Positions 44,804 through 59,630 of a stretch of DNA of 64,000 bases are shown piece by piece. Within the stretch, counting starts at the first letter, position 1, and the number at the start of each line of letters is the position of its first letter. The stretch spans positions 16,210 through 80,209 of the forward strand of contig JAIUJO010003810.1 in NCBI GenBank assembly GCA_023846275.1. The letters run 5' to 3'. A program made the position numbers and the translations under genes. A model generated the notes under the pieces. It did not search any database. It was given only the letters and a program-made list of their open reading frames with translations, and was not told the DNA's origin. The stretch is from Vanilla planifolia. Taxonomy: Eukaryota; Streptophyta; Magnoliopsida; Asparagales; Orchidaceae.

Positions 44804-46605
44804 TATTATGTTATTGATCTCTAACCATGGTACTTCGTTTGTTGAAAACAAACCCCAAACATTTCTAATGAATTTGTTTATATGAATTTTTCAGATTTTA
44901 AGTACTAAATACTCGTATTTTGGGAGAACTAAAAGATGTGTAAATGTTAAATCTTATTAAGATTATCATGGTTGGAGTGGAAAACCACCAATAAATATAT
45001 TTCAAATTTAATTTTAGGTATTTTGATTTTATTTGATTACAATGTTAAGCATGATTGAAATATTTATTATAATGTACATAAATTAAATTTAAATTAATCT
45101 TAGAACAAAATTTAGGTTTCTAATATTTTTGAACCATTCACTTTGATTATCTTGACCATCATTTTATCTTAATAATATTTTAAAAATCCTTAGTTAATTT
45201 ATTAATATTAATTAATTAGTTAAAATTTTAATAACAAAAAAATAACCCATTCTACGTGCAATTAACACCTAAGCAAATTGGATCGCTACAGTGAATCACT
45301 ATGGTTCAGTGATAACTAATTCGAGATAGGGTTCGAAACACAAACTTTTCTCCAAAATCAATCCCAAAACATTGTATTTTGGATCAAGTCATCAACCTTG
45401 CTTTCATAAATCAAATAGAGTATATGTAGCTGGTTGCATGAGTGATTAATTCCCTAACTTTCAAGGGGCAAAAAACCTAGTTATTGTATTATGTATAATG
45501 CTTAAGAAAATATTTATAAGGAGAAAATAGTAGAACAAATGTGCAATTTGGAGCTGAAAACACAAACTTTTTCTGCACGATAAACTCTCAAGTTGCCGTA
45601 GTAATGTGAACTGTCTGATCATGAACCTTGCAATCGAACGATCACTGTCATATTGCATTTTTTAAGGAATAATTTTATCAGTCATCTGATCACATAATTT
45701 CATGACTGCAAGGTCCAAATCTCATCTACTTAAAAGCTTAAATCCTACCATCATATCAGGATTTAGATCTATAGGCCCAGGTCAATTTTGTATTTCTAAA
45801 GGTGTGGATTCGATTGCATCAGTCCAATCATATAGTTTTTGTGATTGAATGGACCTGGAGCTTTCTAATCAAATGGCTCCTACATAACAACAATTTTAGC
45901 CATTTTTTTGAGCTGTTGGAAATTTTTTTACAAATTTCCTAATTAAAATATTATGAAAGCTACAAGAATTCTAACGACTAAATTGAGTATTTGGTTGCTA
46001 CTTTTAGTCGTTACAAATTGAGAATAAAAGGCAAATTTTTGTACAAAATTAAATGTAGAAATTTTATGTGATAAAAAAATTTGATGCAAAAAATTTTATT
46101 TAATTAAAATACTTTTGTCTCTTTAATCATTTCACTAAGCATAAGATTTTGTTAGCATTAATTTTTATTTTAATTGGTAAAATATTTTTCTTTTATTATC
46201 ATTTGTTATAAGATTGTTGAAGCCAGCCTTATTGATTTCATTATAAGGTCGTTGTACCATGTCTCGATTTTTTTTCTTGTGAGGGTTTAACCTACTAGTC
46301 TTTTAGCAAAAGATTTATATTGTGTTTGTTTTTACTTGTTTTTTGGGGTGTGAATGTAGTCTTTTATTCTAAGCTCAAGCACCTAAAAATTGATTGTGCA
46401 TATTTTTAATTTTTATTAATTTTTTAATTACATAAATTTTGTAAAACTTGATATGTTTTAAAATAAAATTAAAATTTGTAGAAAATTACTTTTAATATCT
46501 AATAAAACTTATTAAAAATTATTTTAAATATTTTCTTGAAATAGTTTGCAGGAAACTAAAATTTTTTTTTTAACAATTCACCCCCTTATGTTGAACCCCA
46601 CTTCA
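44804..46605 (+). mobile_element. LTR 2 of the compound Copia structure
   Basis: About 1.80 kb, starting TATTATGTTATTGATC straight after the purine-rich tract and ending CACTTCA before the next primer-binding-like sequence. It shares the CATGGTACTT, CGCTACAGTGAATCACTATG and AATCAATCCCAAAACATTGT landmarks with its sisters. It serves as the 3' LTR of the left unit and the 5' LTR of the right unit, which is the expected product of recombination between LTRs of neighbouring or tandem copies. Confidence 0.8.
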
Positions 46606-48805
46606 ATTGATGTTAGAGTGAGGTCCTTTTCTTTTAAAAAAATATTCTCAGGGAAGATCCATGGCTGAAATTGGTGCTCTAATGAGTTTGGGTGATGGTG
46701 CATCTTCAATTAGGTTGCCACTATTTTATAGGAATTATTACCTTTATTAGAAAATTATAATGGTTGGTCGTTTAAAATCAATAGATATAGAAATGTGAGA
46801 ATTGATGTAAGTTTCATTTGACTTTTCTATGAAGAAAAAATGTACATGGCACTTCTATAAATAAAGCTTTTTATGAAATGGATAATAGTGAAAATTATAA
46901 AATATAATTAACTAATATGGTCATTGAATGCTAACAAATTTAATAGAATTATGAATTTAGAAATAACTTATGAAATTTGGCACAAATTGGAGGTAACATT
47001 TGAAGGAAGCTCGTTAGTTAAGGAAAATAAAATAAACATGATAATGCATGATTATGAGTTATTTAGGATACTTACAAATGAATCCAATGAAAACATGTTT
47101 ATAAGATTTACTAATATTAATAATGCATCTGCTAGTTTGGTAAAACCAATTTCTATAAATGAATAGGTGAAGAAAATTCTTAGAATTTTGCCCAAGATAA
47201 ATGAACCGTTGACGACTACTATCAAGATAGCAAAAAATATTTCCATGATGACATTAGATAACTCAATGGGTTAGCTTATGAAAAATGAGCTAGAAATGGA
47301 GAGGAGAAAAGAAGAACAAGAATTATCTGAAAAGAAAAACACAAAGAAGTTATAATCAATAGCAATGAAGATGGAGGAAAGATTCTAGAAGAGGCATCAA
47401 CTAATGATAATGGTATTGCTTTAATTTCTAATAGATTATCCAAAGTTCTTAATGTTATAGAAAAGTATAAAAACTAAAATTCTTTGAAGAAAAGTAAGAA
47501 TAATAAGAAGAAGAAACCATTGAAAGTAACTTGGAGTGATTTAGAAGAAAGCAGTACAACTAAAAGGGAAGAAAACAATGGACTACTTTGTATGATGGCT
47601 ACAGAAGAAGAGGAATAAGGGAGTGCATCCTTAAGTAAAGAAGAGGTAAATTACTCCAACGAAAAATTGATAAAATAATTCTTTTATGTTTGCAAAAATT
47701 TAAAAATTTGAATGAAAAATAAAAAAAATTAAAAGAACATAGTGAATATCTAGGTCATTATGATCAAATTAAAAAAAATAGTGACATTTATTTAAAGAAT
47801 ATGAATAAAGCCAATGATGATTTAAAACAAAAATTGAGTGAGCATGCATCATTAATTAAGGAATTTAATGATTTTAAATCTTTATGTCCTACTTTCTAAA
47901 TTTAAAATGTTAAATCAATTAATAGATAAGTTTTTTTATTACAAATGCTAGAAAATCTCATATGTATATGCATGCTACGATTTTATATGGTTTTAAACAT
48001 AAGCTTACATGCCATTATTGCATGCAACTTGGACATACATTACACACATGTAGGATTAAAACTAATATTCATTTGAAATTTCTTACTTTTGTGTGGATGG
48101 TAAAGAAAATAGTAGCCTTGTTCCACAAAAATGTGTTGAATCCAAAATAATTTTGGTTCTCAAATTTGATAATTAAATTAAAATATTATGCATCTAAACT
48201 TTGAAAAATAAATTTCAACAAAAAAGAAGTGTAAACATATTTAAAAAATACATAAAATTCAAGAAATTAAGTTTAAAAGATTTAAATGAAATACATAAAA
48301 AACATAGTTAAAGAAAATCCTAAAACATTAAAACTGAATTAGGATCATCCTAAAAAACAGGTTGTTTGTGAAATATTAATTTATTTTAGAATTAATCTTT
48401 TGTAGTAAATTTTAAATCAATATTAATATGTTATGTTTTTGAGAATAGTTATAAGAAAATAATTAAATTAATTTGAACAAAATTGAATGAGTTGACTCCT
48501 AAACCATTGGATTACACTATAATTAAAACAAAATATATATTCTAAAAAATTTATTAACCAACCAGTGGGTTGACAATTTAATAAAATATTAATGTTATAA
48601 ATAATTTGTAAAATTTAGATAGATTTCCCTTTGAGTGATAAAAAAATGGGGGAGAGAATGAAAACCAAAATTAAGGGGTAGCATTAATCTAGTCATGACA
48701 TACATACAAGGGATGTTTATCTTTAATTATTTTGTATATTCTTTTATAAATAGTTTATGTTTTTATTAATTTTATTATAAGTTTTGTTATCATTAAAATA
48801 GAGAT
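46606..48805 (+). mobile_element. Longer gag-bearing, pol-less interior 2
   Basis: A primer-binding-like sequence at 46607 follows the LTR. A gag start is at 46661 (MAEIGALMSLGD). The UBN2 region lies near 46720-47330, then a Lys/Glu-rich region, a coiled segment and a zinc knuckle. From about 48170 to 48805 there is only AT-rich untranslated sequence with a TGATAAAAAAATGGGGGAGAG word and a purine-rich tract at 48795-48805. The place where pol should follow the knuckle is the same in interior 1, so the loss of pol predates both units. Broken. Confidence 0.8.
46661..48150 (+). pseudogene. Copia gag remnant (UBN2, coiled region, CCHC knuckle)
   Basis: The best-preserved open piece, 46924-47166, encodes the core of a UBN2 domain with the words IMHDYELFRIL and FIRFTNINNAS. 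Next comes KKILRILPK and an acidic/basic stretch rich in Glu and Lys. A coiled-coil-like segment lies near 47720-47890. At 48010-48051 a CX2CX4HX4C zinc knuckle, CHYCMQLGHTLHTC, is complete. In this family gag packages the element RNA into cytoplasmic virus-like particles. The copy is interrupted in several places and is a fossil. No protease follows it. Confidence 0.8.
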
Positions 48806-50644
48806 TATTATATTATTGAACCCTAACTATGGTACTTTGTTGATGATAATAAACCATAAGTATTTATACTGAATTTGTTTAAATGAATTTTAAGATTTAA
48901 AGTAGCTCATACTCAAATTCGTTGGATAACTAAGTGAACAAGATGTGAAAATAGTAAATCCAATGAAGATCATGTTGGTGGAGTGTTAAACCACCAAGAG
49001 ATGCATTCTAAATTTAACTGTAGATATTTCATTTTCACTTTGATTACAATGTTAAGCTTGATTAAAATATTTCTTATAAGGTGAATAAATTAAATTCAAA
49101 TTAATCTTAAAATATCAATGTTTCAATTTTTTTTAATCCATCATAATTGATTATCTTGACCATCATTTTATCTAAATAATATTTGAAATCTTTAATTAAT
49201 TTATTATGAGTAAATGTTTTAATAATATTAATTGATTACTAAAAATATAATAACAAAAAATAACATTGTTCATATAAGTAATTAATGCCTAAAATAATTG
49301 GGTCACTACAATGAACTGCTATGATTCTGAGGCAACTAATTCTAAATGGGGTTTGGTACAATAAATACTTTCCATAAGCAATCTCAAAAATTGCATTTTT
49401 TATTGAGTCATCAACCCCACATTTGTAAACAAAATAAAGTATATGTAGCTGGTGGCATGGGTAATCAATTTCTGAACTTAGCATTGAGCAACCAACCCAG
49501 TTATTCAATAATGTATAAAGGTTACTAAAATCTTTATATGGAAAAAAAATAGGGCAAATGTGCAATGTGAGACTAAAAACACTAACGTTTTCTGCACTGC
49601 ACGATGAACTTTAGAATTATGGGAGAAATGTGAATCATTTGATCCTGCATTTTGATCAAAAAAATCACTATCATATCACATTTCTCAAAAGTGATAATTC
49701 TATCAACCATCCGATTATGCAATTTCAAGATGACATGGTCCAAATTTTAGCCACTTGAAAGTTAAATCCTGTCGTCAGATTGCAATTCAGATCTAATGGC
49801 CCAAATCAATTTCATATTTCTAAAGACATGGATCAGATTACATCTGTCTGATCGCACAATTTTTTGTGATAAAACTTTACCAAACGTTTTGACCGAATGG
49901 CTCTTACGCAATGGCCATTTAAGCCGTTGGAGATTTTTTTGTTAATTTCTTTGTTAAAATATCGTAAAAATTGTAATGACTAAATTGAGTCTTTGGTGAG
50001 TACTTTTAGCCACTAAATTTTGCCTATAAATAAGAGATTTTTATATGAAATTAATTAGAGAAATTTTTACGTGATTTAAAAATTTTATGCAAGAATATTC
50101 AACTTGTTCGGAGCCCGTTTCCATTTCGTCGCTTCCACACGTTGCTGCGTCATTCACTCATTAAAAGTCTTTTTAGTCTCAAATCAGCTAAGTAATCAAT
50201 TTCTTTTTTCTTAATTGATTTAATTAAAATACTTGAGCCTTTTCAATCATTTCATCAAGTATAATATTTTGTTTGTATTTATTTTGATTTTATATTGCTG
50301 AATGTTTTTCTTTTATTGTTATTTGTTATAAGGCCATCGTAACTCTCTTGTTGATTTCATTATAAGGCCATTATATCCTGTTTGTGTTGTTTGTTTATTT
50401 TGAGGGTTTAGCATATTATTTTTTTGATAAAAGGCTTATATTGTGTTTGTTTTTTATTAGTTTTTGTTCTGGTTTAATGTAAACTTGTTTTATAAGCCCA
50501 ATTTATTAAAAAACCATTTTGTATATTTTGAATCATTATTGATTTTTTAATTACATAATTTTTATAAAACTTAATATATTTTTAAATAATTTTTAATTTT
50601 ATTTTTAATAATTCACTCTCCCCTTTTGCCAAAACCTCACTTCA
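48806..50644 (+). mobile_element. LTR 3 of the compound Copia structure
   Basis: About 1.84 kb, starting TATTATATTATTGAACCC after the purine-rich tract and ending CCTCACTTCA exactly where array text resumes (50645). It carries the same ordered landmarks as LTRs 1 and 2, and ends with a pyrimidine-rich CACTCTCCCCTTTTGCC stretch. Its start is also the closest match to the minus-strand LTR ending at 15461. Confidence 0.8.
50025..50032 (+). promoter_or_regulatory. LTR 3 TATA box
   Basis: TATAAATA in the context TTTTGCCTATAAATAAGAG. Its position is equivalent to the TATA motifs of LTR 1 and the minus-strand LTR. This is the clearest core-promoter match of the family in the window. Confidence 0.6.
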
Positions 50645-53600
50645 ACATGCTCATACAGACATTCACACACATGTCGCCATTCACATTGGCACACATGCAC
50701 GCACACACACATGCATACATGCATGCACATACAAACAACAAACAAAACACACATTACACACAAACAAGCTAACACACACACACATCCAAGAGGACACGTG
50801 AACATGCACACACATATACATAATGCACATGCATCCACACACAGAGATACAACCACACAATTATGCAAGCACATTCACACACACACATGCATGCCCCAAT
50901 GCACACATGCACAATACCATGCACCAACAAATAAACACACACATGTATACACACATGCACACACACTCACATGCTCCCTTATGCACACAAATGCATGCAC
51001 ACACATAATTACACATATGCACACAAGCACGTGCGCACACATGCTCATATGAACACATACAAGCACACACAAATGCATGCACATGCTCACACACATGCAT
51101 GTACTCAGACAAACATGTAGATGTATAGGCCCACATACACACTAACACACATAGGCACACACGCACAGACACACATGCAATTGAGCACTCATAAACAGGC
51201 ATTCATGCACACACGCACACATACACACACACGCACACGTGCATACACACACACAGATATGCATGCATGCACAAACACACACACACACACACAAAAATGC
51301 TTACACACTGGCACATATTGTAACACATTCACTCATGCTGTCACACATGCATAAACATTCCCATGCATGCACATGCACTGAAGAACAAAGCACATAAACA
51401 CACAACAACACATACACACAAGCCTACACACATGCACATAAATGCACACACTTGCACCTGAATAATCACTCACCCAAACACACCTAGACCCACACACACA
51501 TACAACCACAAGCTGCACACACACAAACAAACATGCATACTTACATAAACACACACAGACAAAGACATCTACATACACGTGCATGAACACATAGAAGAAC
51601 ATGCACACAAATACACACAAACATACAGATACTCACACATGCACACATAGATGCATACACAGACACATGCATGCATGCACATATACACAAACACGCACAT
51701 ATACTCACATGCATGCACACATACACACGTATGCGAATGCACACAAGCATATGCACACTCACACACACAAAAATGTGTGCAAGCATGCACATGGACATGC
51801 ACACATAAACATATACAGACAAGTACACAAATGCATACACTAGTTCATGTATATGCAATCACACCCTCACACATGCACTTGTACACATATGGCAAAAAAA
51901 ACATGCACAAATACACACATGCCCACATAAGCGTACCAAAACACACACAAAACCACACAAGCATATATGCACTTTTTCATACACACACATACATATACAA
52001 GCATTCATACAATACACGCATTGGATGCCCATGCACACACGCAAATGTTCATGCATGCACATTCACACAAGTATAAGTACCTGCAGAAGTAAACACACAT
52101 GCACGCACACTCAAGCTCTCACACAAGCACCCACATATGTCCACACACATGATCACATACACACACACACACATATGCACAAAAACATACAAGCACACAC
52201 ACTTAGATACACATGTTCATGCACACACATGTGAGCACACACATACAAAAGCCTATGCACACATGCACAAATACACACAAACAAACATATAGAATTACAT
52301 GCACACATATGCACATCAAGAAACAAGTGGTCACACACACATGCTTATGCATGCATGTGCTCATGCTCACGCCGACTAGCATGTGCATGCATGCTTGTAA
52401 AAACACACAAGCAAGCACATACAAACAAACACTCGTGCACTAGAGCTCACATACACACACACACACACACACAAATCCACAAAGATGCATATGCTCACAC
52501 ACATGCACACATACACACGTGAATGCACATACATACATACACACACATGTATGCATGCATGCACACATCTGCAAACTAGCATGACCACATGCACGAGTGG
52601 AGAACCTACATACACATGCATATCCTTACTCATGCACACACTCAAGCACACATGCATGCACATCCATAAACACAAGCACCTCCATGTACAACTATATTCA
52701 CATGAACATACACATACATGCACATACACATACTCATGCATACACTCACACAAGCACACCTGTGTATACACACACCTATATATGCAGACACACACATGAA
52801 CACACAAAGACACATGCACATACACACCTAGGTACACATAAGCAGGCACTTACATAAATGCATACACAATCACATGTGTGTACATAGACAACCACATGCA
52901 CACAAACACATGCACACATACACGCATGCATGAGCACACAAAGACGTACATACACACACATGAAAAATTACTAACATGCACACATATGCACACACACACA
53001 TGCATATAGAGAACCACACATACACACATACATGCATGCACAAACATGCAGACACACACACACACACACTTACACACTCACTCATATGCACACAAACTCG
53101 CACACATGAACATTAGAAAGTACACACATGCATTCATATGCATATATAAATGCAAACACACTTACATGCACATATGTAGACACATAGACATACACACGCA
53201 CACACACATGCACACACATATATACACACACACAATGTTTATGCATTAACGTACACACACACACTCTTATGCTAAAACATACGCAAATAATTGTAAAGAC
53301 ATGGCACACACACACTTGCACAAGCATGCACATGCACACATATGCATACACATATGCATATCTATGCAGACACATGTATAATGACAAATATGCACATGCC
53401 TACACGCACATGTAGGCAAGCACAAACTTAGAAGAATACATACACATACCTATACACACACACACACATGTGCCCACATGTACAAACACTCACAAACACA
53501 TGCACACAAACATAGACACCCACATATAACCACATACAAGGACACACACATGCACCCACACTCACATGTGAGTATGTGCATGTGCGCACACACACAAATG

Positions 53601-54819
53601 CATGCAAACACACACACACATGCACACTCACATGAATACACAAACTCCAACATGCATGCATGCACACAATTATGCACACAAGCATATACATGCAAATACA
53701 AACAAACCTACTTATAAACAAAAATCTAGATGCCCACATACACTCACATGCATACATGCATATGCATGTAGATACACACACACACACACACTTGTACATA
53801 CACATAAGCACATAAAAAACATACATGCAAAAACACAAACATACATACTACAAAGCACACACGAATACATGCAAGAACACACATGCAAAGACACACACAC
53901 ACACATAAATACATAGGAACACACAAAAGCACACAACCACATAATGATAGACACATATACACATGCACCCACACACAGACAAATGCTCAAGCACAAATGT
54001 ATGCACATATATACATATGCAAATAGAACATAGGCATTTGTGCACACATGTACACACACATTAATGCCCATGTGTCTACACACAAACATATGCATGCACA
54101 CACACATATAAGCACACACACTTGTACTCACACATACACTCAAGTACACATGCACACACATGTGCGAATGCCCACAAACACACTCACATGTACAAACTCA
54201 CTTGCACATAGACACATGAGCTCACACATACATTCACATACATGCACACACATGCTTGTATACACTTACACACACACACAAACACATGTAGACATGTATG
54301 CACACACACATGCATGAGCTAGCACACACATATACACGCATGTGTGTACAGACTAGCACACCCATGCACACACACACGCACACACGTGAATGCATAGACA
54401 CATATGCAAACACACAAACACAAATGTAAACACACACACACATGTGCATGCACACAAGCACACCCACTCACACACATGTGTGCATGCATATGCAAAGAAA
54501 TGCATACACACACACACACACACTTAAAGCACACACTCTTGAACACACACACATATTTAAATACACACAAACAAATACACATGCATATACAAAAAAGGAC
54601 ATATACACAATCATACACATTTGTCCATACAAGAAGACACACACACAAACAAATACACATGTATGCACACAGCTTTATAGACACACCCACACTCATATGC
54701 ATATACACACACACAAGTGCATAACACAAATGCACCCACATGCACACAAAAATAAAACAACCCTCTTGCATCGACAAAGAAAAACATGTACTCACATGGA
54801 CAAATACACATGCACACAC

Positions 54820-57800
54820 ATATATGGAAGCACATAACCATGCACACACACATAAATGAACACACAGACCTGTGTACGAGCACACACACTTGTGTGTGCT
54901 CGTACACACATACACATGCACTTATAAACGAACACATGCAAGTACATGTACACATAAACCCAAACACCCCTAATGTACACACATACATAAACGCAAGCAT
55001 GCAAATGTACACACATACAAACTCATGCATAGGCATGCTCAAACACACACATGCATACTCACTCGCACTCAATGTAGATAGCACACACATACAAATGTAC
55101 AAATGCAGCCACACACACACACCCACACACATTTGCATCATACACATGCATCAACTATTACACACATGCACTCACACATAGATGAACATTCACAAACAAG
55201 CTCAAGTACATGAACATAGAAGTTGCATGCACATATGCACACACACATGCACATATGTACACAATTATGAGCCAACATGCACATGCACATGCACACACAT
55301 AAGAATGTTTGGACATACACACATTGACACACAACAGACAAACATGCACACATAGATGCATGTGCAAGAACACACACCCATGCACACAAGCATACTGGTG
55401 CATATAAACACATGGACATACACACATGAATACATTTACATTTACATAGGCATGAATGCACATGCCCACTAACATACTCACGCATATACATGCATATAAA
55501 CACATACACACACACACTCAAAGACACACACATGCACATGCACACATGCACACACACACCCACATGTAGAAACATTCACATGCTTACTCAAAAACCCATG
55601 AATATGCATAAATACACACATGCATGCACACACACACACACACCTACATGCTTGCAAATGCACACATGGCAATTTGCATGCAAAATCACACATACATGCT
55701 TACTTACATGCACACACTCACATGCACATGCAAAGGCACACAACCACGTAGATACACATAGATAAACACACATGCACACACACATGCACATGCACACATA
55801 TGCATAGACACATGCACATGTATGAACAAATGCACACTCATGCACATGCACGTAAAGACATGCACACACACATACACATGCATAGGCATGCACACACAAC
55901 ACTCATATGCACACTCTTACAGACACACACATACGTACTTGGATACACACACTCACACATAAAAACAAACTTGCACATACTCACACACTTATGAACATAC
56001 AAACACATACACATGCACATGCTCACACACAAACACACATGTGTACATGCTTATACACTTACACACACACACACATCCATAAACACAAAGACACTTAAAC
56101 AAACACATACACACACATGTGTCCATACATGCAAATGCACACATGCATTATAACACTTATTGACATGCACACAAGCATATAAGCAGACATGAACACACAC
56201 ACATGCATACACAAATAGATGCACACAAAAATTTGCACACACCTACGAACAAAAGCATGCACACATGCAAACACATGCATGCACACACACTCACATGCAC
56301 ATATACATATACTACCCACACTCATACATGCAATTACATAAATGCATACACACATTTGCATACACACAAGCATAGAACCATAGACATAACAACCCACACA
56401 CAAACACACGTGCAAAGTGCACTCAAACACACGCATGCACATATGCACTCACATGGACACAAATGCTCAAACATGCGTGCATGCACACAAACATATACAC
56501 ACAAATGTACAGACACACAAATACACATATAGGCAAACATACTCATGAGCAAATAAGTGCAAATGTACATACACCTACATATGTAAGCAAATGTAATCTC
56601 ACATGAAAAAATGCACACGTATAAGCACATGCACATAAACACATGTACACATACCTACATACATGATAAATATGTATAAACATGTACACAAACCTAGACA
56701 CACATGCACACCCACTCCAACATACATGCACACACACATACACACAAACACCCCAATACATGCACACAAACACACACAAGACTATAGACGTGTGCACATG
56801 GACAAAAACATACATGCACACATGTACACAAAGACATGCACACATGCACACAAAGACACACACATGCATGTAGACACACAGAGTCACCTTCCCACTTGCA
56901 TGCATGCACAAGCATACACAAACATACATGATTGCACACACACAGCACACACGTAATGTGTGTAGTCACACAGACACACACACAAGAACACACATGCAAA
57001 CATGTATACATACACACATGAACACCCACAGACACCCACACAAAAATACAAGCACTCACATCCACACATATAGGCACACAAATTCATACAAGGATGAAAA
57101 TACATTTATGCAGAGACACACAAGCATGGAGGCACACACATGCACATGCACATGCATGCACACATATACAATGACACACACACGAACACACACATGGATA
57201 CATACACCCAAGCACCCCCAACATACACACACACACATAAACATATGCATGCAAATGCACACACATATAAACTCATGCATATGCATGATCAAAGACACAC
57301 ATGCATACTCATTTGCACTCACATGCACACATGCATGAACTATTACACACATGCATGCACACACACATGAACATTCTCAAACAAGCACAAGTACACAAAC
57401 ATAAAAGTCACACGCACATATGCACACACACACACACATGCACACAGTTATGAACAAAAATGCACATGCACATACACACAAAAAAGAAAGTGCGCACACA
57501 CACATGGACAAACAAACAAACAAACATGCACACATAGATGCATGTGCAAGAACACAAACCCATGCACACAAGCAAAATGGTGCACACAAAAATGCATGCA
57601 AATGCAAACACACACACACCTATGGACACACACAGACACATACACACATACACACACACCATGTAGAAACATTCACATGATTACACAAAAACTCATGTAT
57701 ATGCATAGATACACACGTTCATGCACACACACACCTTCATGCATGCATGCACATGCACACACACATGCAAACATAGAAATAGAGTTTCACATACACAAAT

Positions 57801-59630
57801 GCACACATACACACATATATTCACACACACACAAGCACAACCTTGCTTGCACACTCACACATGTACACAGACATGCACATGTGTATAGAGGCACATATGT
57901 GCTGACACATAAGCATGTGCTTGCACATGCACAAGAAAATATGCATGCACACACACACATGCATGCACACATCCATAAATATACACGCACAGAAACATGC
58001 ACGCACATATATGTACACAAGCACATGTGAACACATGCACACACATGCACATGCATTCACACACGTGCGTACCCATGCACATATGGCAGTTTGCAAGCAC
58101 AAACACATAGACATGCTTACGGGTATGCACACATGTGCACACACTCTCATGCACATGCAATGGCACACAACCACATAGATACACATAGATAAAGACGCAT
58201 GCACACAGATATGCACATGGACACATTTGCACAAACACATACACATGCATGCACAAATGCATACTCATGGATATACACAAAAAGACATGCACACACGCAT
58301 ACACATGCACAAACATACACACAAAACATGCATATGCACACACTCACACACACACATATGTAGATGCATACACACACATATAAACACACTTGCACATACT
58401 CACACACATATACAAACATACAAACGTATACACATGCATGCGCTCGAACACAAACACACATGTGTACATGCTTATACACATGCACATACATGCACACAGA
58501 CACAAACATCCACAAACACAAAGGCACCTATAGAAATAGATACACACACATGTGTCCATGAATGAAAATGCACACATGCATTATAACACTTATAGACATA
58601 CATACACACATATAAGCAGACAGGAATGCACACACATGCATATACAGACACTTGCACATACACACACAGATGCACACAAAAAGTTGCACACATGAACAAA
58701 CATAAGAATGCACACATAAACACACATGTGGACACACGCACGCACATGCACTCACAGGTGCACACACATCTACACACACACATGCACACCCACAAATGCA
58801 TACAGACATTTGTATGCACATAAGCACAGAACCATAAACATAAGCACACATGCAAAAGGGCACTCAAACACATGCACACCCATACACTTTCATATAGACA
58901 TAGATGCTCAAACATGCATGCATACACACAAATGTGTACACACAAACTTATGGGCACACAAATGCACACATAGACAAACACATACATGCACAAATAAGTA
59001 CACACTTACACACACCCACATGTGCATGCAAATGAAATCTCATATCCAAGAATGCACACACACATAGATATGTGTACACAAACCTGCATACATCATAAAT
59101 GAGCACAGACATGTATGCAAACCTAGACACACATGCACACCCACACCAACACACATGCATACATACACACACATGCACGCATGCACACACATACACATGA
59201 ACAAAAAGACACAGACACATGCATGCACACATGCAAATGGACACAGACACGCCCACACATGCGTGCACACACACACGCCCACCTTCCCACATGAATGCAT
59301 GCAATAACATACACAAACATACATGATTGCACACACACAACACACATACACATGTGTGTAGTCACACAAACACATGCACAAGAACACACATGCACACAGG
59401 TATATATACACACGTGCACCCATAGACATCCACACACAAATACAAGCACTTAAATCCACATATATAGGCACACACATTCATGCATGAATGAAAATACACT
59501 TATGCAGAGACACACAAGCATGGAGGCATACACATGCACACACACATGCATACACACCAACACGCATAGAAGCACACATATACAATGACACACATAAACA
59601 AACACACACATGGACACACGCATGATCACA
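54820..59630 (+). repeat. Higher-order tandem duplication, unit about 2.1-2.4 kb
   Basis: Two copies, about 54820-57110 and 57110-59505, plus the start of a third. Paired anchors are AACATGCACACATAGATGCA (55341 and 57523), GTAGAAACATTCACATG (55566 and 57663), GGCACACAACCA (55734 and 58162), CATTATAACACTTAT (56146 and 58579), CTTCCCAC...GATTGCACAC (about 56888 and 59283) and CAGAGACACACAAGCATGGA (57111 and 59505). Offsets are 2182, 2097, 2428, 2433, about 2395 and 2394. The jump of about 330 bp between the second and third anchors means copy 2 carries an insertion, or copy 1 a deletion, somewhere in 57680-58160. Confidence 0.85.
54871..54908. repeat. Perfect inverted repeat, 18-bp arms, 2-bp loop
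   Basis: The left arm TGTGTACGAGCACACACA (54871-54888) is the exact reverse complement of the right arm at 54891-54908, with CT between. The match stops at both outer ends. In an array where the plus strand is A/C-rich, an 18-bp arm of opposite polarity is not expected from composition alone. Confidence 0.95.

Larger units (their letters stand above)
41839..50644 (+). mobile_element. Compound Copia structure: three LTRs and two pol-less interiors (fossil, TR-GAG-like)
   Basis: Order: LTR 41839-43714, interior 43715-44803, LTR 44804-46605, interior 46606-48805, LTR 48806-50644, all in the same orientation. Each LTR is about 1.8 kb. Primer-binding-like sequence follows the first two LTRs, and a purine-rich tract precedes the second and third. 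The interiors have no protease, integrase, reverse transcriptase or RNase H; the longer one retains gag domains. This is the layout described in plants as non-autonomous terminal-repeat elements with a gag domain (TR-GAG). Both units are broken, with many disruptions. LTR copies differ by something like a fifth by eye, so the structure is old. Flanks (AGCAT on the left, ACATG on the right) do not give a clean target-site duplication. Confidence 0.85.

Noticed and set aside
41835-50649. Target-site duplication around the compound Copia structure
   Set aside because: The flanking bases (AGCAT and ACATG) share only part of a 5-mer, and in array text such short matches are expected by chance.
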